From positions 16,256 to 80,255 of the forward strand of contig JAJCYH010000025.1 in assembly GCA_029262995.1 (NCBI GenBank): a DNA stretch of 64,000 bases. Reading direction: 5' to 3'. The notes under the pieces are model-generated. The model saw only the letters and a list, made by a program, of their open reading frames with translations, ran no database searches and was not told the origin of the DNA. This stretch comes from Saprospiraceae bacterium. Its GTDB lineage: Bacteria; Bacteroidota; Bacteroidia; Chitinophagales; Saprospiraceae. Below, one piece after another: positions 1-8,766 of the stretch. The position numbers and the translations under genes were made by a program. Every line of letters starts with the position of its first letter. The stretch's first letter is position 1.

Positions 1-825
1 TAATCCAAAGTATCTATTTTCAATTGTTTCAATTTTATGCTTTAAACTATTAAATGATTGGCTATATGGACAAGTACTTATTAATATTAAATTCTTAAAG
101 CGAGTCTCATAATTAGAATTATACATTTTTAAAGTCGAAAAATTAAATCCTCTTAAGTCTTGACGGTTTTCTGAATTAAAAAACAATACATTCTCAATAC
201 GTTGTAATAGTTTAGAATTTCTGAAAGAAAACTTCTTTAATTTTTCAAAGCTTGTTTTATTCAAAATAACATATGATAATTTTTCATTTAATTCATCTAA
301 AGTTGTTGCATAAGTCTTAGAAGAAAAAAAAGTAGAAAGAAAGCTTTTATCCTTCTCAAGGACATTAAGAATTGTATTAGGAAATAAAGAAGCACATGGA
401 TTTCTACTTTGTAATGAAGTGTAAAATAACTTTTGTTCCCCTAGTTTATTTCTATTTGCAACAATATCCTTGTAAGCCTTTTGATGGCTTTTAACCCCTT
501 CTGGTATCATAAAAATTGAAAGGGCTTTCTCAATTTTCGCTATTTCTGAAGTCATTAGATTATTAACAACTTTAGATTGATCATGCAACAATCCTAGTAA
601 AAATAGTTTTATTACTAAAAATGTTGCTAGAGTTTGTGAGTGCCTTTCATTTAATCTTTCTATATGTATATGAATGTATTGGAAATTACTTTCTTGAGAC
701 ATACTCTGGGACAATATTCTATCAATATAGATAAGTAATTTTTTCGCTTCGTTTTTGTATTCATCTTCTAAAGCATTAAATGTAATTTCGAATCCTAATT
801 CTGGCTCCGAAAGAACTGTATTCAT
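1..825 (-). CDS. Unknown protein, third gene of the methyltransferase/NERD-helicase operon (partial)
   Basis: This frame is absent from the ORF track because it has no stop before the window edge, but reading the minus strand from 825 gives at least 275 codons without a stop (begins MNTVLSEPELGFEI). A TTG at 858, in the same frame and one base after the stop of the NERD-helicase gene, is an alternative start adding 11 residues. The product is rich in Lys, Asn, Ser and Leu, looks mostly helical, and contains a hydrophobic stretch near residues 60-75 (LATFLVIKLFLLGLL). I recognise no family. The near-zero spacing to the upstream gene says it is co-transcribed and probably part of the same restriction or defence unit. 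The C-terminus is missing. Confidence 0.75.
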   Translation of the reverse strand, partial: MNTVLSEPELGFEITFNALEDEYKNEAKKLLIYIDRILSQSMSQESNFQYIHIHIERLNERHSQTLATFLVIKLFLLGLLHDQSKVVNNLMTSEIAKIEKALSIFMIPEGVKSHQKAYKDIVANRNKLGEQKLFYTSLQSRNPCASLFPNTILNVLEKDKSFLSTFFSSKTYATTLDELNEKLSYVILNKTSFEKLKKFSFRNSKLLQRIENVLFFNSENRQDLRGFNFSTLKMYNSNYETRFKNLILISTCPYSQSFNSLKHKIETIENRYFGL

Positions 826-859
826 ATATTGCTTTATATGTTGCTCTAATAAATTCAAA

Positions 860-2593
860 TCATTCTACTAAAAGGATTTCAAGGTTACTTATAGCTCTAG
901 TTATTCCAATATAAGCCTCATATTTATTTCCCATAGATATAACTAAAAAAACATTTATTTTTTCCAACCCTTTAAATTTTAAAATTGAAGTATATCTAAG
1001 TTTATTACTTGTATCAATTACGTTTACTTTAGAAAGTTTTTCGACATCTTTTATTTCCATATAGTAATCCATGTCTGGCTCCCCTTTAAAGGAATCTTTA
1101 AGGAATGTAGATTCAATTAAAAGAATACAATCTTTTCCTTTAAGAGAAGAATTCTTATTGCGTAAATTGTTAAGAAAGTTATGAACAATATATTTTTTAA
1201 CGTTTCTTAGACTATTGTGTGTAGTAATAGTAATATTTGAATAACTATGTGATGATGAACTTATTTTTCGAAAAAAATCAACTTCAGAGAATACGAGATT
1301 TGCTAATTTTTTTATCTCAAAATTTTGAGCACTTCTTTTTACTTCATGTAATTTGAAATGAGAAAAATCATCACTCAATATATCTGCATATTCGACTATA
1401 TTTCTTCCTGCATTAACATAGCTTTGGTCAATGTCATAGAGAATCATTAACTGACTATTTGTGAGACCTCTTTGATGCCCACATAATTCATTAATTATTA
1501 TGTTGATTCCCCTATCAAATATATCTTGACCCTCATCAATTATTATATAATCATAATTTGGCAATTTTGACGACGATTTTAAATCTTCAATAATATCATT
1601 TACTAATTGATAAAAACCTTCTTCATCACATTCTAAAAATTTATTATTACTAATTGTAGGATTTAAACTCTTTAAAAATCCTATTAAAGTATTAACCTCA
1701 ATTTCTCCAACTATTTGTCTATTATTTAATAGAATCTTTATTGAGTGCATTAATAAATTATTCCAACAAAGGAACAATCCCTTTTTTCCTGTCTGCCTAT
1801 CAATATATGCTTTAGCTATAGTAGTTTTTCCACTTCCGGGTGGGCCTTCAATCATTATTCTCTTATTCTTTTCCAATCCGTCAAGTATTTCCAAATTATC
1901 AACTTTTAGCCATTCCAAAGTATTGGAAATGGAGTATCTATTTTCATCTTTAACCATTGGGCTGAGGATATTCTTAATAGACTCTATCTCTTGGGAATTT
2001 AGATTAAAATATACTCTGTTATAATGCTTATGTCTTTCTTTATTAACTTCATAAACCGAGTTGAGAAAGAATTCAATTGAATTTGAGTATTCACTAGCTG
2101 TAAATTTGGTCCAAAGAATTTTTTGATCAATAACTTTTGAATCAAATGATCTCTCGGAGTGCGGAAAACAAACGCAATGGCAAAAAAAACATTTTACTGC
2201 ATTGTTTAGTACTTTGTCTTTAAGTGTATATTTGTATCCTTCAGCTTGGCTAAAAGGATTTTGATTTATCTTTTTTTCAAAATTATTTCCATAATAAAAT
2301 GTGTTGTCTTTTAATGAAATAGGACCACCTTTAACTTCTATAATGAGAATCCCTTGTTTGGATAGGATTAAAAAATCTATTTGAGCACTAGTCTTCTTAT
2401 AAGGATTATAATTATCAGAATGTCGAGGAAGTTTTAAATCATGCCAAACAAACCATTCATCTTTACTCATTGAAAGATCATTGTATAACTTTCGATAGAT
2501 TTGTATTTCTCCATTTAATGGAGTCCCGTCCTCCTTCACTATTCTATTTTCTAGTGAACCAATGGGATTATCAGGATAAAATTTTACGGGCAT
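860..2593 (-). CDS. NERD-domain nuclease fused to SF1 (UvrD-like) helicase
   Basis: 577 residues. The N-terminal ~130 residues match the NERD (nuclease-related, PD-(D/E)xK fold) pattern: QID at 71-73 and EVK at 86-88 supply the acidic/Lys catalytic set. A P-loop helicase follows: Walker A GPPGSGKT at about 250-257, Walker B IIIDEGQD at about 351-357, and a C-terminal helicase motif with a KFKGLE segment and an ITRA segment just before the end, as in UvrD/DUF2075-type proteins. Expected activity is ATP-driven translocation on DNA coupled to cleavage. The gene starts 8 bases after the C5 methyltransferase stop, so it is probably the restriction or effector arm of a modification-linked system; that role is inference. 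No separate restriction endonuclease is visible next to the methylase. Confidence 0.85.
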   Translation of the reverse strand: MPVKFYPDNPIGSLENRIVKEDGTPLNGEIQIYRKLYNDLSMSKDEWFVWHDLKLPRHSDNYNPYKKTSAQIDFLILSKQGILIIEVKGGPISLKDNTFYYGNNFEKKINQNPFSQAEGYKYTLKDKVLNNAVKCFFCHCVCFPHSERSFDSKVIDQKILWTKFTASEYSNSIEFFLNSVYEVNKERHKHYNRVYFNLNSQEIESIKNILSPMVKDENRYSISNTLEWLKVDNLEILDGLEKNKRIMIEGPPGSGKTTIAKAYIDRQTGKKGLFLCWNNLLMHSIKILLNNRQIVGEIEVNTLIGFLKSLNPTISNNKFLECDEEGFYQLVNDIIEDLKSSSKLPNYDYIIIDEGQDIFDRGINIIINELCGHQRGLTNSQLMILYDIDQSYVNAGRNIVEYADILSDDFSHFKLHEVKRSAQNFEIKKLANLVFSEVDFFRKISSSSHSYSNITITTHNSLRNVKKYIVHNFLNNLRNKNSSLKGKDCILLIESTFLKDSFKGEPDMDYYMEIKDVEKLSKVNVIDTSNKLRYTSILKFKGLEKINVFLVISMGNKYEAYIGITRAISNLEILLVE

Positions 2594-2601
2594 ATCATTT
2601 G

Positions 2602-4320
2602 CTATTTGTTAGCCATACTAGTAATTTTATTTACAGCGTATAGAGCAAACATTTGTTTTACTGGGACTTGTTTTTTTAATTTGAATACTTTAATATTTGT
2701 TTTCTCCAAATAAATCCCAGTCAAATTAAGTTCTTCAATAATATCAGCTATTTTTTCAATTAAGCAGGTTGGCTCAAGATATTTAATGGTGGAGTTTTGG
2801 GTTTCATACATTTCTTGTAATTGCTTTCCAGATGCTATTTTTTCACTAAATCCATTATTTATAATCTGAAGAAAATCTTTACCATAATCCAATTCATTTA
2901 TTTTAGGTTCAATTTTCAAATAATAATTGTCAGGGAAATTGACTGTAGGGTATCCATCACCGTTTCCGAGTTGAACTGAAGTAAACCATTTTATACATTT
3001 CTTTGACTTTGTCTTTTGTTTTATATTATAATTTGATAATGTAACAGTTAAATTACCATCCTTAAAAGGGTGCATTCTAAAACGAGAACCTTTTTTCTTT
3101 ATAGGAGGGTTATCAAATACCTTTAATGAATAAGTATTTAAGTTACAAATATCTTTCAAATTAGGTTTTAGGTTTAGTTTAGGAACTAAAACTCTTTTCA
3201 GACCCAACTCAGACCTTAATTGAGCAGCAATAGATCTACTAATAGAAACACAAACTGCATTTCCTACTAATCTAGCTTTTGAATTCTCACTTCCTCCTTT
3301 GAATTGAAATGTTAAAGGGAATCCCATAATTGTAGCCATTTCTCTTATAGTTGGACATCGATATTCACCATCTCCGTCTCTTAATAATTCTGACCTGTAT
3401 ATTATTGCTTCTCTAGATGTCCCTATATAAGTAGCTGTAATAGTTCTGCTGGGTTTATTTTCATTTTCGGGAAACGACATTTTTCCCATAAAAGGGTGAT
3501 TTCGCTTCATAAAAAGAGAATTCTTCCATTGACTTTTGTATAATCCTGTATCATAAAAATGATCGCTGATTTCATCAAGTTTCATGCTTATTCTTGGATA
3601 CAATGGATCAGTAATTCTTCGTTTTGATTTTTTAGAAAATGGATTGGGGATATTGTCTTTGATATTTTTTAGTGCAAAATAATTAGGAAGATTGATTTCT
3701 AAATCACTCTTAATAGCATTTGTAATTCTTGGCTTATTAAAACTTCCAAGAGAAAGGTTCTCTCCTGTAATAACCCTATTTCTAGATTGTACTGCACCAT
3801 AATTCGCGGAGTTTAATATAAAACTATTGCCTAAAATCGAAACAGCTATATCATGTGGGTCAAGGCCATTTTCTTTAGCCCAAGAATTCAAATCTAAATC
3901 AATGAAAGAGTATTGATCTTTTAGATACTTTAAGGAATTAGGTACATTCTCCATATACCATGCTTTTAACTTTGATTTCTCTTTAAATTTCTTAACGGCT
4001 ACAATTTTAAGATATGCCTCTGTTAATCTTAATCCTAAAGATTTATCTGCTTTTCCAGACTTGTTTGAATTCGAAAAACTTACACATGGAGGACTTCCAA
4101 TAATTACATCAGAGTCTGGCAACCCTTCAATTAATGATATATCCTCACTAATTTTTAATATATCTGCTGTTGAACAATTAAGGTTAAAATTATGGTTAAA
4201 TGTAGATATTGCCGGTTCCCACTTATCTATTCCATATATAACTGAAAATCCTTGTTGCCTAAATCCTTCAGAGAAACCTCCTGCTCCACAAAAAAAGTCA
4301 ACTACAGTAATCTTTGCCAT
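2602..4320 (-). CDS. dcm: DNA (cytosine-5) methyltransferase
   Basis: 572 residues, with the C5-MTase motifs in canonical order: motif I DFFCGAGGFSEGF at 8-20, motif IV GSPPCVSFSN with catalytic Cys79, motif VI ENV at 124-126, motif VIII QSRNR at 178-182, and motifs IX-X (REMATIMGFP then GNAVCVSIS) between about 330 and 365. The region between VIII and IX is the target-recognition domain, whose sequence specificity cannot be read. About 200 further residues after motif X have no recognised domain, making the protein longer than simple C5 enzymes (about 330-420 aa); this tail may mediate contact with the NERD-helicase partner. First gene of a three-gene minus-strand operon. The gene symbol is generic for the family, not an orthology claim to E. 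coli Dcm. Confidence 0.93.
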   Translation of the reverse strand: MAKITVVDFFCGAGGFSEGFRQQGFSVIYGIDKWEPAISTFNHNFNLNCSTADILKISEDISLIEGLPDSDVIIGSPPCVSFSNSNKSGKADKSLGLRLTEAYLKIVAVKKFKEKSKLKAWYMENVPNSLKYLKDQYSFIDLDLNSWAKENGLDPHDIAVSILGNSFILNSANYGAVQSRNRVITGENLSLGSFNKPRITNAIKSDLEINLPNYFALKNIKDNIPNPFSKKSKRRITDPLYPRISMKLDEISDHFYDTGLYKSQWKNSLFMKRNHPFMGKMSFPENENKPSRTITATYIGTSREAIIYRSELLRDGDGEYRCPTIREMATIMGFPLTFQFKGGSENSKARLVGNAVCVSISRSIAAQLRSELGLKRVLVPKLNLKPNLKDICNLNTYSLKVFDNPPIKKKGSRFRMHPFKDGNLTVTLSNYNIKQKTKSKKCIKWFTSVQLGNGDGYPTVNFPDNYYLKIEPKINELDYGKDFLQIINNGFSEKIASGKQLQEMYETQNSTIKYLEPTCLIEKIADIIEELNLTGIYLEKTNIKVFKLKKQVPVKQMFALYAVNKITSMANK

Positions 4321-4432
4321 ATCAATAAAATTGACATTAAAACCTTAAATTAATTTAAAAAAAGAACTAAGAATTAAAATAACTATCTATTAAGAGAATT
4401 AATAATCTGCTAAAGCTTATTTTTTCCACGGT

Positions 4433-4969
4433 TCAACTACTTTTTTCAATATTCTTCCCTGAGTGCTTTCTAATAATTGCTTGAAAATCCAAAGGTTCTT
4501 TATTGTACTGCTCACCATTTTCATCAATCATCAGAATTTTAGCTGATAACTTAGAAAAGATATCCGATTCAAGGGGCGTAAGGTCCTTGAAATTTATTTT
4601 ACTCTTTCCTTCATTATCAGAACCAAGCATTTCTATAGACTCCAGTGCTAAAGTAGGTCTTCCATCTACTCTATTTAATAAATCAATCAATACCCTATCC
4701 GATTTAAACACTCTCTTAATGTAATGAGCCGAAATTGACTCACTGGTAGGTAAATTGACACTGACATTAACTTTTTCACCAGTTGGACATCCGGTAGAAT
4801 CTAGTAAATTCGCTCCCTGAATGTCAATGCTTGAATTGTTGGTTTCAAAGAGTCTTCTAACGATTGAATACAAGAGAGATCTATTGGCCCCTGATCGATT
4901 AATGTTTTGCGGATTTTCCCTAAATCCATTCGAATTGGCTTTTGGATGTTTATGAATTTGTCCTTTCAT
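4433..4969 (-). CDS. Small phage-like protein with DUF5681-like N-terminal motif
   Basis: 178 residues. The start, with GFRENPQNINRSGAN at about 15-29, resembles the short Gly/Asn/Pro/Arg-rich motif (K-F-x-P-G-x-S-G-N-P-x-G-R type, DUF5681) found on many phage and island proteins encoded near terminase genes. The rest is a mixed alpha/beta-like sequence without motifs I can name. A small-terminase-like or DNA-binding role is possible but unproven. It sits between the Rep-like/HTH module and the cargo operon; the 111-base gap downstream, before dcm, separates the two operons. Codon use is as AT-rich as the rest of the element. Confidence 0.6.
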   Translation of the reverse strand: MKGQIHKHPKANSNGFRENPQNINRSGANRSLLYSIVRRLFETNNSSIDIQGANLLDSTGCPTGEKVNVSVNLPTSESISAHYIKRVFKSDRVLIDLLNRVDGRPTLALESIEMLGSDNEGKSKINFKDLTPLESDIFSKLSAKILMIDENGEQYNKEPLDFQAIIRKHSGKNIEKSS

Positions 4970-5018
4970 TATTTGATTTTAATTCCTTATCAGTTGCTTA
5001 TCGGTTGCTATTTTTCAA

Positions 5019-5234
5019 TTAATTACCTGAGACTCCTTCGTGATTTCGTAATTTTTTAATTACAGATAGAACCAAGGAATTAGTAAATTCATCATCTTGC
5101 AAAAACTCAAAATTGTCTTTTGAACATTTAGTAAAAGCCATCATTAATGCATCGTAAACCAAATCTCGTTCCTCTCTAGAAAGGGTAATTGATATTAAGT
5201 CAGACATTCCAAAATCTATATTTCTCATATACAT
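5019..5234 (-). CDS. Small hypothetical protein of the element
   Basis: The ORF track begins with TTG at 5267; I prefer ATG at 5234 (71 residues, starts MYMRNIDFGMSDL), because the first 11 track residues are low-complexity Ile/Thr/Asn and a 12-base palindrome (5263-5274) covers the TTG. Further in-frame ATGs lie at 5228 and 5210. The protein is acidic and helical (LSREERDLVYDALMMAF), with no recognised family. It lies 49 bases upstream of the DUF5681-like gene on the same strand, so the two are probably co-transcribed. Confidence 0.55.
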   Translation of the reverse strand: MYMRNIDFGMSDLISITLSREERDLVYDALMMAFTKCSKDNFEFLQDDEFTNSLVLSVIKKLRNHEGVSGN

Positions 5235-5262
5235 AATTATTTTTATAATGGTATTAATTATT

Positions 5263-5274
5263 GTCAAATTTGAC
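5263..5274. promoter_or_regulatory. Palindromic operator-like site
   Basis: GTCAAATTTGAC is a perfect 12-base palindrome located 29 bases upstream of the preferred ATG of the 71-aa gene and downstream of the Rep-like gene. Position and symmetry suit a dimeric repressor of the element. No second copy was noticed nearby, so this is a positional inference only. Confidence 0.35.
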
Positions 5275-5338
5275 CAAGTGTTTAGATGTGATATGTTTTC
5301 ATTTTCGACCTACATTTTCAACTATATTACAAGCTTGA

Positions 5339-6223
5339 TCATGAATGCAATAATTCCATGAACTTTTCATCTACTTGAATAATTACATCATTCATTAAGT
5401 TCATCCTATTTCCCAACATTATCCTTTTGAACTTTTCTTGATCTCTTTTATATGTTGAAGGTGAATTTCTCTTTATTGCATTGCGAGCTGCATTATCTTT
5501 CATTACTAAGTATGATTTAATTTCTTGAGAAGTATATCTATCATAATCTATGTCAGTTATTATGTTAATCTTGGAAAGATTGTTTATTAAGTCTTCTTTC
5601 ATAGCCAATATTTTTTTTTCATTTTTTAAATCGTCAAATACATTTATACCAATGGGTTGAGATCTTTTATTGTAATGTCTCATATATTTGACTTCCTTTT
5701 CGATCCGATGAACTGGGCTTTCAGTTTTTACACGATAATGGATTTTTTGTTCTGTTTGTTTATCATACCCCTTAATTGAATAATCTGATAAGAAATATTT
5801 AGCTCCATACTTTTTATTTCCATATCTCATGCTCTCAACAGGAATAGCTTTATATGTGGACCAAAATGGATAGCCTGATTTAGATATATTAACGCCTGTT
5901 GAAATTTTCAATATTCTGCTCTTTTTTAAAATACCATGCAATTGGTCATTTATTTCGTCTATAGTATTTTTCATTTCCCCGAATTTAAAATCACTAGCAT
6001 TTGTTCCATGCCTATACACATGCATAGAGTTTTCAATAAAAATCTTATCTCCAATTATACAAAGGCGAATATTTTTACTCTCTCCCCTATAGGCAATATG
6101 TTTCTTCTTTTGAATAGGATAAAATTTAATGTCATCAAACAAGTCAAATATTTCATACTTTTGCTCTCGTACAATTGGAGGAATATCATTAAGAAGCGAA
6201 ACTGCTTTTATCGTGTCAACCAT
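5339..6223 (-). CDS. Putative replication initiation protein (phage G2P/CRI-like)
   Basis: 294 residues. The middle of the protein (SDYSIKGYDKQTEQ..., then RVKTESPVHRIEKEVKYMRHY, about 145-185) resembles the segment of filamentous-phage gene II / Phage_CRI replication proteins in which a Tyr-Asp-Lys run is followed by R-x-E-x-x. A clear HUH metal motif was not found, so catalytic competence is uncertain. The gene starts 2 bases after the stop of the excisionase-type HTH gene; HTH plus Rep is a common pair in small Bacteroidota integrative elements. Likely role is excision-coupled rolling-circle replication of the element. An alternative is an unrelated DNA-binding protein. Confidence 0.45.
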   Translation of the reverse strand: MVDTIKAVSLLNDIPPIVREQKYEIFDLFDDIKFYPIQKKKHIAYRGESKNIRLCIIGDKIFIENSMHVYRHGTNASDFKFGEMKNTIDEINDQLHGILKKSRILKISTGVNISKSGYPFWSTYKAIPVESMRYGNKKYGAKYFLSDYSIKGYDKQTEQKIHYRVKTESPVHRIEKEVKYMRHYNKRSQPIGINVFDDLKNEKKILAMKEDLINNLSKINIITDIDYDRYTSQEIKSYLVMKDNAARNAIKRNSPSTYKRDQEKFKRIMLGNRMNLMNDVIIQVDEKFMELLHS

Positions 6224-6225
6224 AA

Positions 6226-6501
6226 TTATTTGAGTTGGAGACTTTTAATGGCTACTCTTACTTCTGACTTTAAGAATACAGGTTTCCCTCTTGTTTTTCC
6301 ATCAGATAAGTAAATAGCTTTTAATATACCCGCTCGCCTAAGGTTATCAACAGTGGATTGACTTCCTCCTATATATTTAGCTGTCTGTTTCTTGTCCATG
6401 CAAAAATCTTCGTCAGGGAAAATTATCGGAGTAAATTTTCCAAATTCCTCTATGAAGATTTTTCTTATATCGCTTTCGGAAGGTATCTCAAGATTTGCCA
6501 T
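6226..6501 (-). CDS. Excisionase-type helix-turn-helix protein
   Basis: 91 residues with a winged HTH_17/MerR-like segment: MDKKQTAKYIGGSQSTVDNLRRAGIL at about 34-59 followed by a wing with GKPVF and a helix LKSEVRVAIKSL. This is the layout of the excisionase/DNA-binding proteins encoded near integrases in Bacteroidota islands, where they assist excision or regulate transcription. Followed after 2 bases by the Rep-like gene, so translation is probably coupled. The 78-base region upstream carries two inverted repeats that may be its own operators. Confidence 0.75.
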   Translation of the reverse strand: MANLEIPSESDIRKIFIEEFGKFTPIIFPDEDFCMDKKQTAKYIGGSQSTVDNLRRAGILKAIYLSDGKTRGKPVFLKSEVRVAIKSLQLK

Positions 6502-6529
6502 TCTTTAGAAATTATTTTTTCCAAAGATT

Positions 6530-6579
6530 AAATATCTATATGATATTTACATTATGGTGAATTCAATATCGGATCCGAT
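6530..6579. promoter_or_regulatory. Inverted repeats upstream of the HTH gene (candidate operators)
   Basis: Two symmetric elements lie in this short intergenic region: arms AAATATC/GATATTT (6530-6536 and 6542-6548), and the perfect palindrome ATCGGATCCGAT (6568-6579), which touches the stop codon of the upstream gene. Both are within about 80 bases of the HTH start, the expected place for autoregulatory binding sites. A weak -7-like box (AATCTTTG on the minus strand, 6522-6529) sits between them and the gene. Function is inferred from position. Confidence 0.4.
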
Positions 6580-7293
6580 TTAATTTAATTCATGCCAATA
6601 TTTTACAAAATCTGAAAACTTTAAAAACTCTTTTGGAAGATGTGGTTTCGTATATTCCCAAATACTCTTTATTTTTTTTTCATCATTGGTTCGTTCTGCA
6701 TCTTCAAATTTGTCCTTTGCAGTGTTATATCCTCCTTTTAGTTTATTTAAATTATCAATATATGATAGTTCAATATTGAGGAACTTAATAGTCGCTTTAA
6801 TTTTTTTTTCTATAGTATTTTCCTTATGAATGTCATTAAGTTTAAATTTTTCAAAGGTATTTGTGAGCCAACCAATTCTTGAAGAATCTAATTTTATTTC
6901 TTCAATTGTTCTTTTCTTCTTAAAAAATGTTTCGACGACCTCTTTGATCCTTGAAGAAATAGTAGATCTTATATTTTGATACCGAATTATCTCTATAGTT
7001 GTTAAACTCTTTAATTCTTCATCATTAAAATAAGCTCTTATATCAGCTTCTTCAGATTCATAACTATTAACATCATAAACAATGTTTGCTAGTTTTGTAC
7101 ATCTAATTGAATAATTATTTAATTTATCTTGAAGCTCAATTTCTAATATGTCATAATCAAGAAGAACTATACAAATTTCATCTATGTCTTTAAATATTAA
7201 TTCTTTTAAATCATTCGTCAAGTCTTCTATCTTTCCGTCCAGAGATGAAGATATTTTTTTTAGTTTGATAAGTTCAGCATATATAGCACTCAT
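6580..7293 (-). CDS. Coiled-coil protein of unknown function, translationally coupled to integrase
   Basis: 237 residues, highly charged (Lys/Glu/Asp/Ile rich) and predicted helical throughout by eye, with heptad-like stretches at 1-50 and 100-190. No motif or family recognised. It overlaps the integrase stop by 4 bases (ATGA-type overlap), so its translation is coupled to that of the recombinase, which suggests a partner or regulator of integration or excision. An orphan accessory gene is equally possible. Confidence 0.6.
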   Translation of the reverse strand: MSAIYAELIKLKKISSSLDGKIEDLTNDLKELIFKDIDEICIVLLDYDILEIELQDKLNNYSIRCTKLANIVYDVNSYESEEADIRAYFNDEELKSLTTIEIIRYQNIRSTISSRIKEVVETFFKKKRTIEEIKLDSSRIGWLTNTFEKFKLNDIHKENTIEKKIKATIKFLNIELSYIDNLNKLKGGYNTAKDKFEDAERTNDEKKIKSIWEYTKPHLPKEFLKFSDFVKYWHELN

Positions 7294-8612
7294 ATTACTT
7301 TCAATTTAACCTCACCCATAGCCTTAAATGTCTTAGCTCTAACTTTTGCTGCGTTTTTCTTCTTATCACCTCTCTCGTAACCCATAAGGACTTTAAGAGT
7401 CTGCCCAGTTACTTTCATTAAATCTTTAGCTGGTATATCATATTCATTAAGCATAATATTTATAAAAGTATATCTGGCAGTATGGTTAGTCACTAGTTCA
7501 GATAATTGTGTCTCAATTGTTAAAAGTTTACCACCTTTACTTTTTGTATCCTGCACTATTCTATTAATTCCAACTATCCGACATACTTCTTTAATGTATT
7601 TATTCATTTTTTGACTACTATATGCTTTGGGAATTTCATACTGATACTTTTGAACTAACTGTTTGACTATAGGTAGAACAGGAATAATGACTTTAGTATC
7701 ATCTTTAGTTGAGCTTCCTTTATATGTATTTATCTCAATATCCTCTGAACCGTCACTGTTGGAAATAAAGTGTGTTTTTTCTAATCTGGAAAAATCTGAA
7801 TATCTCAAACCTGTATATGCAGCTATCAACCACAGATCACGTGATCTATTCAGTTTTTCATTTTCATCAAAATCATAATTAGCTAATTTCTCCAACTCAT
7901 TAATTTCTAGATAATGTTTAGAAGTCACAACTCGTTTTACACTAAACTTTCTGCTTTGATACAAGGTATTATTATGATACCCATTTTCATGTGCATCTCG
8001 AATTATTTGTTTAAGGGTTTGAATAATCTTAGAAACATTATTTTGAGACATCGACTTAGTCTTATAAAGCCAATTTGTGATCTTTTCAGATAATTCAGCA
8101 TTTACCATTTCAAATGTTAATTTGTAACCAATAGCTGCTTCATACCTGCAAATGTGATTATAAACTCCTTCATACTTGGCTATAGTTCTATTATGCCGGT
8201 TACTTTTTGAAATAAAAATTCTTATGTATTCTAAAAGAGAAATGTCTTCTTTTAACTTAGGTCTTCGTTTATTTCCTATGACATAATCTAACTCCAATTT
8301 GAAGTCCGTAACGGATATGTCAGGATTACTTGCAACTATTTCAAGACATGAATCCTTCAATAAAGAATTTTTGTTGTTAATTCGATTTGCATTTGGTTCT
8401 GGTAGTCTTACCCCTTGTATTGCAATTTGCATTTTTCGATCCCAATTCTTAGCATATATCTTTTCTCCGGTTGAATACTTCATGAGGATATGTTTTCCGT
8501 TATCATCTTTCTTATAGCGATACATAAGGAAAATAAGTTGAGGAGACTTATTGTCTTTACTATAATTCAGGTTGAATCTAGGGGAGCTTGATTTATTTCG
8601 TTTGGATATCAT
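7290..8612 (-). CDS. Tyrosine recombinase / integrase
   Basis: 440 residues, typical for Bacteroidota phage/transposon integrases: an arm-binding N-terminal domain (about 20-110), a SAM-like core-binding domain (about 122-215), and a catalytic domain (about 235-440). Catalytic residues visible are Arg270 in AYTGLRYSD, His377-x-x-Arg380 in NHTARYTF, and nucleophile Tyr412 in MGYERGD; the second His (usual GH) is replaced by Gln404, a change tolerated in some members. The enzyme catalyses site-specific strand exchange between element and chromosome. It lies 163 bases from the 3' end of tRNA-fMet, so that gene is the probable attachment site. Upstream is a strong inverted repeat (8636-8659). Confidence 0.93.
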   Translation of the reverse strand: MISKRNKSSSPRFNLNYSKDNKSPQLIFLMYRYKKDDNGKHILMKYSTGEKIYAKNWDRKMQIAIQGVRLPEPNANRINNKNSLLKDSCLEIVASNPDISVTDFKLELDYVIGNKRRPKLKEDISLLEYIRIFISKSNRHNRTIAKYEGVYNHICRYEAAIGYKLTFEMVNAELSEKITNWLYKTKSMSQNNVSKIIQTLKQIIRDAHENGYHNNTLYQSRKFSVKRVVTSKHYLEINELEKLANYDFDENEKLNRSRDLWLIAAYTGLRYSDFSRLEKTHFISNSDGSEDIEINTYKGSSTKDDTKVIIPVLPIVKQLVQKYQYEIPKAYSSQKMNKYIKEVCRIVGINRIVQDTKSKGGKLLTIETQLSELVTNHTARYTFINIMLNEYDIPAKDLMKVTGQTLKVLMGYERGDKKKNAAKVRAKTFKAMGEVKLKVI

Positions 8613-8635
8613 ATAGACCCACTTTATGGTAATAT

Positions 8636-8659
8636 AACGCTATTGGTTTATATAGCGTT
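8636..8659. promoter_or_regulatory. Inverted repeat upstream of integrase
   Basis: Perfect 8-base arms AACGCTAT / ATAGCGTT separated by 8 bases, 24 bases upstream of the integrase start codon. It could be an operator for int expression or a recombinase/excisionase arm site. There is no T-tract, so it is not a terminator. Confidence 0.45.
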
Positions 8660-8724
8660 CATATAAAATAAGAAAATGTGGCAAAGTGTAATATCCTGAA
8701 ACCAGAAGAATTTCGTAAGTTCCT

Positions 8725-8766
8725 AAAAAACAGAACCCTTACCAATTACAAATTGACAAGGGTTCT
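8725..8766 (-). terminator. Rho-independent terminator of tRNA-fMet
   Basis: Perfect 9-bp stem AGAACCCTT / AAGGGTTCT (8732-8740 with 8758-8766), followed on the minus strand by a run of six T (8730-8725). It starts 9 bases beyond the tRNA 3' end, so it stops tRNA transcription before the integrase gene and keeps int off the tRNA promoter. Confidence 0.85.
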
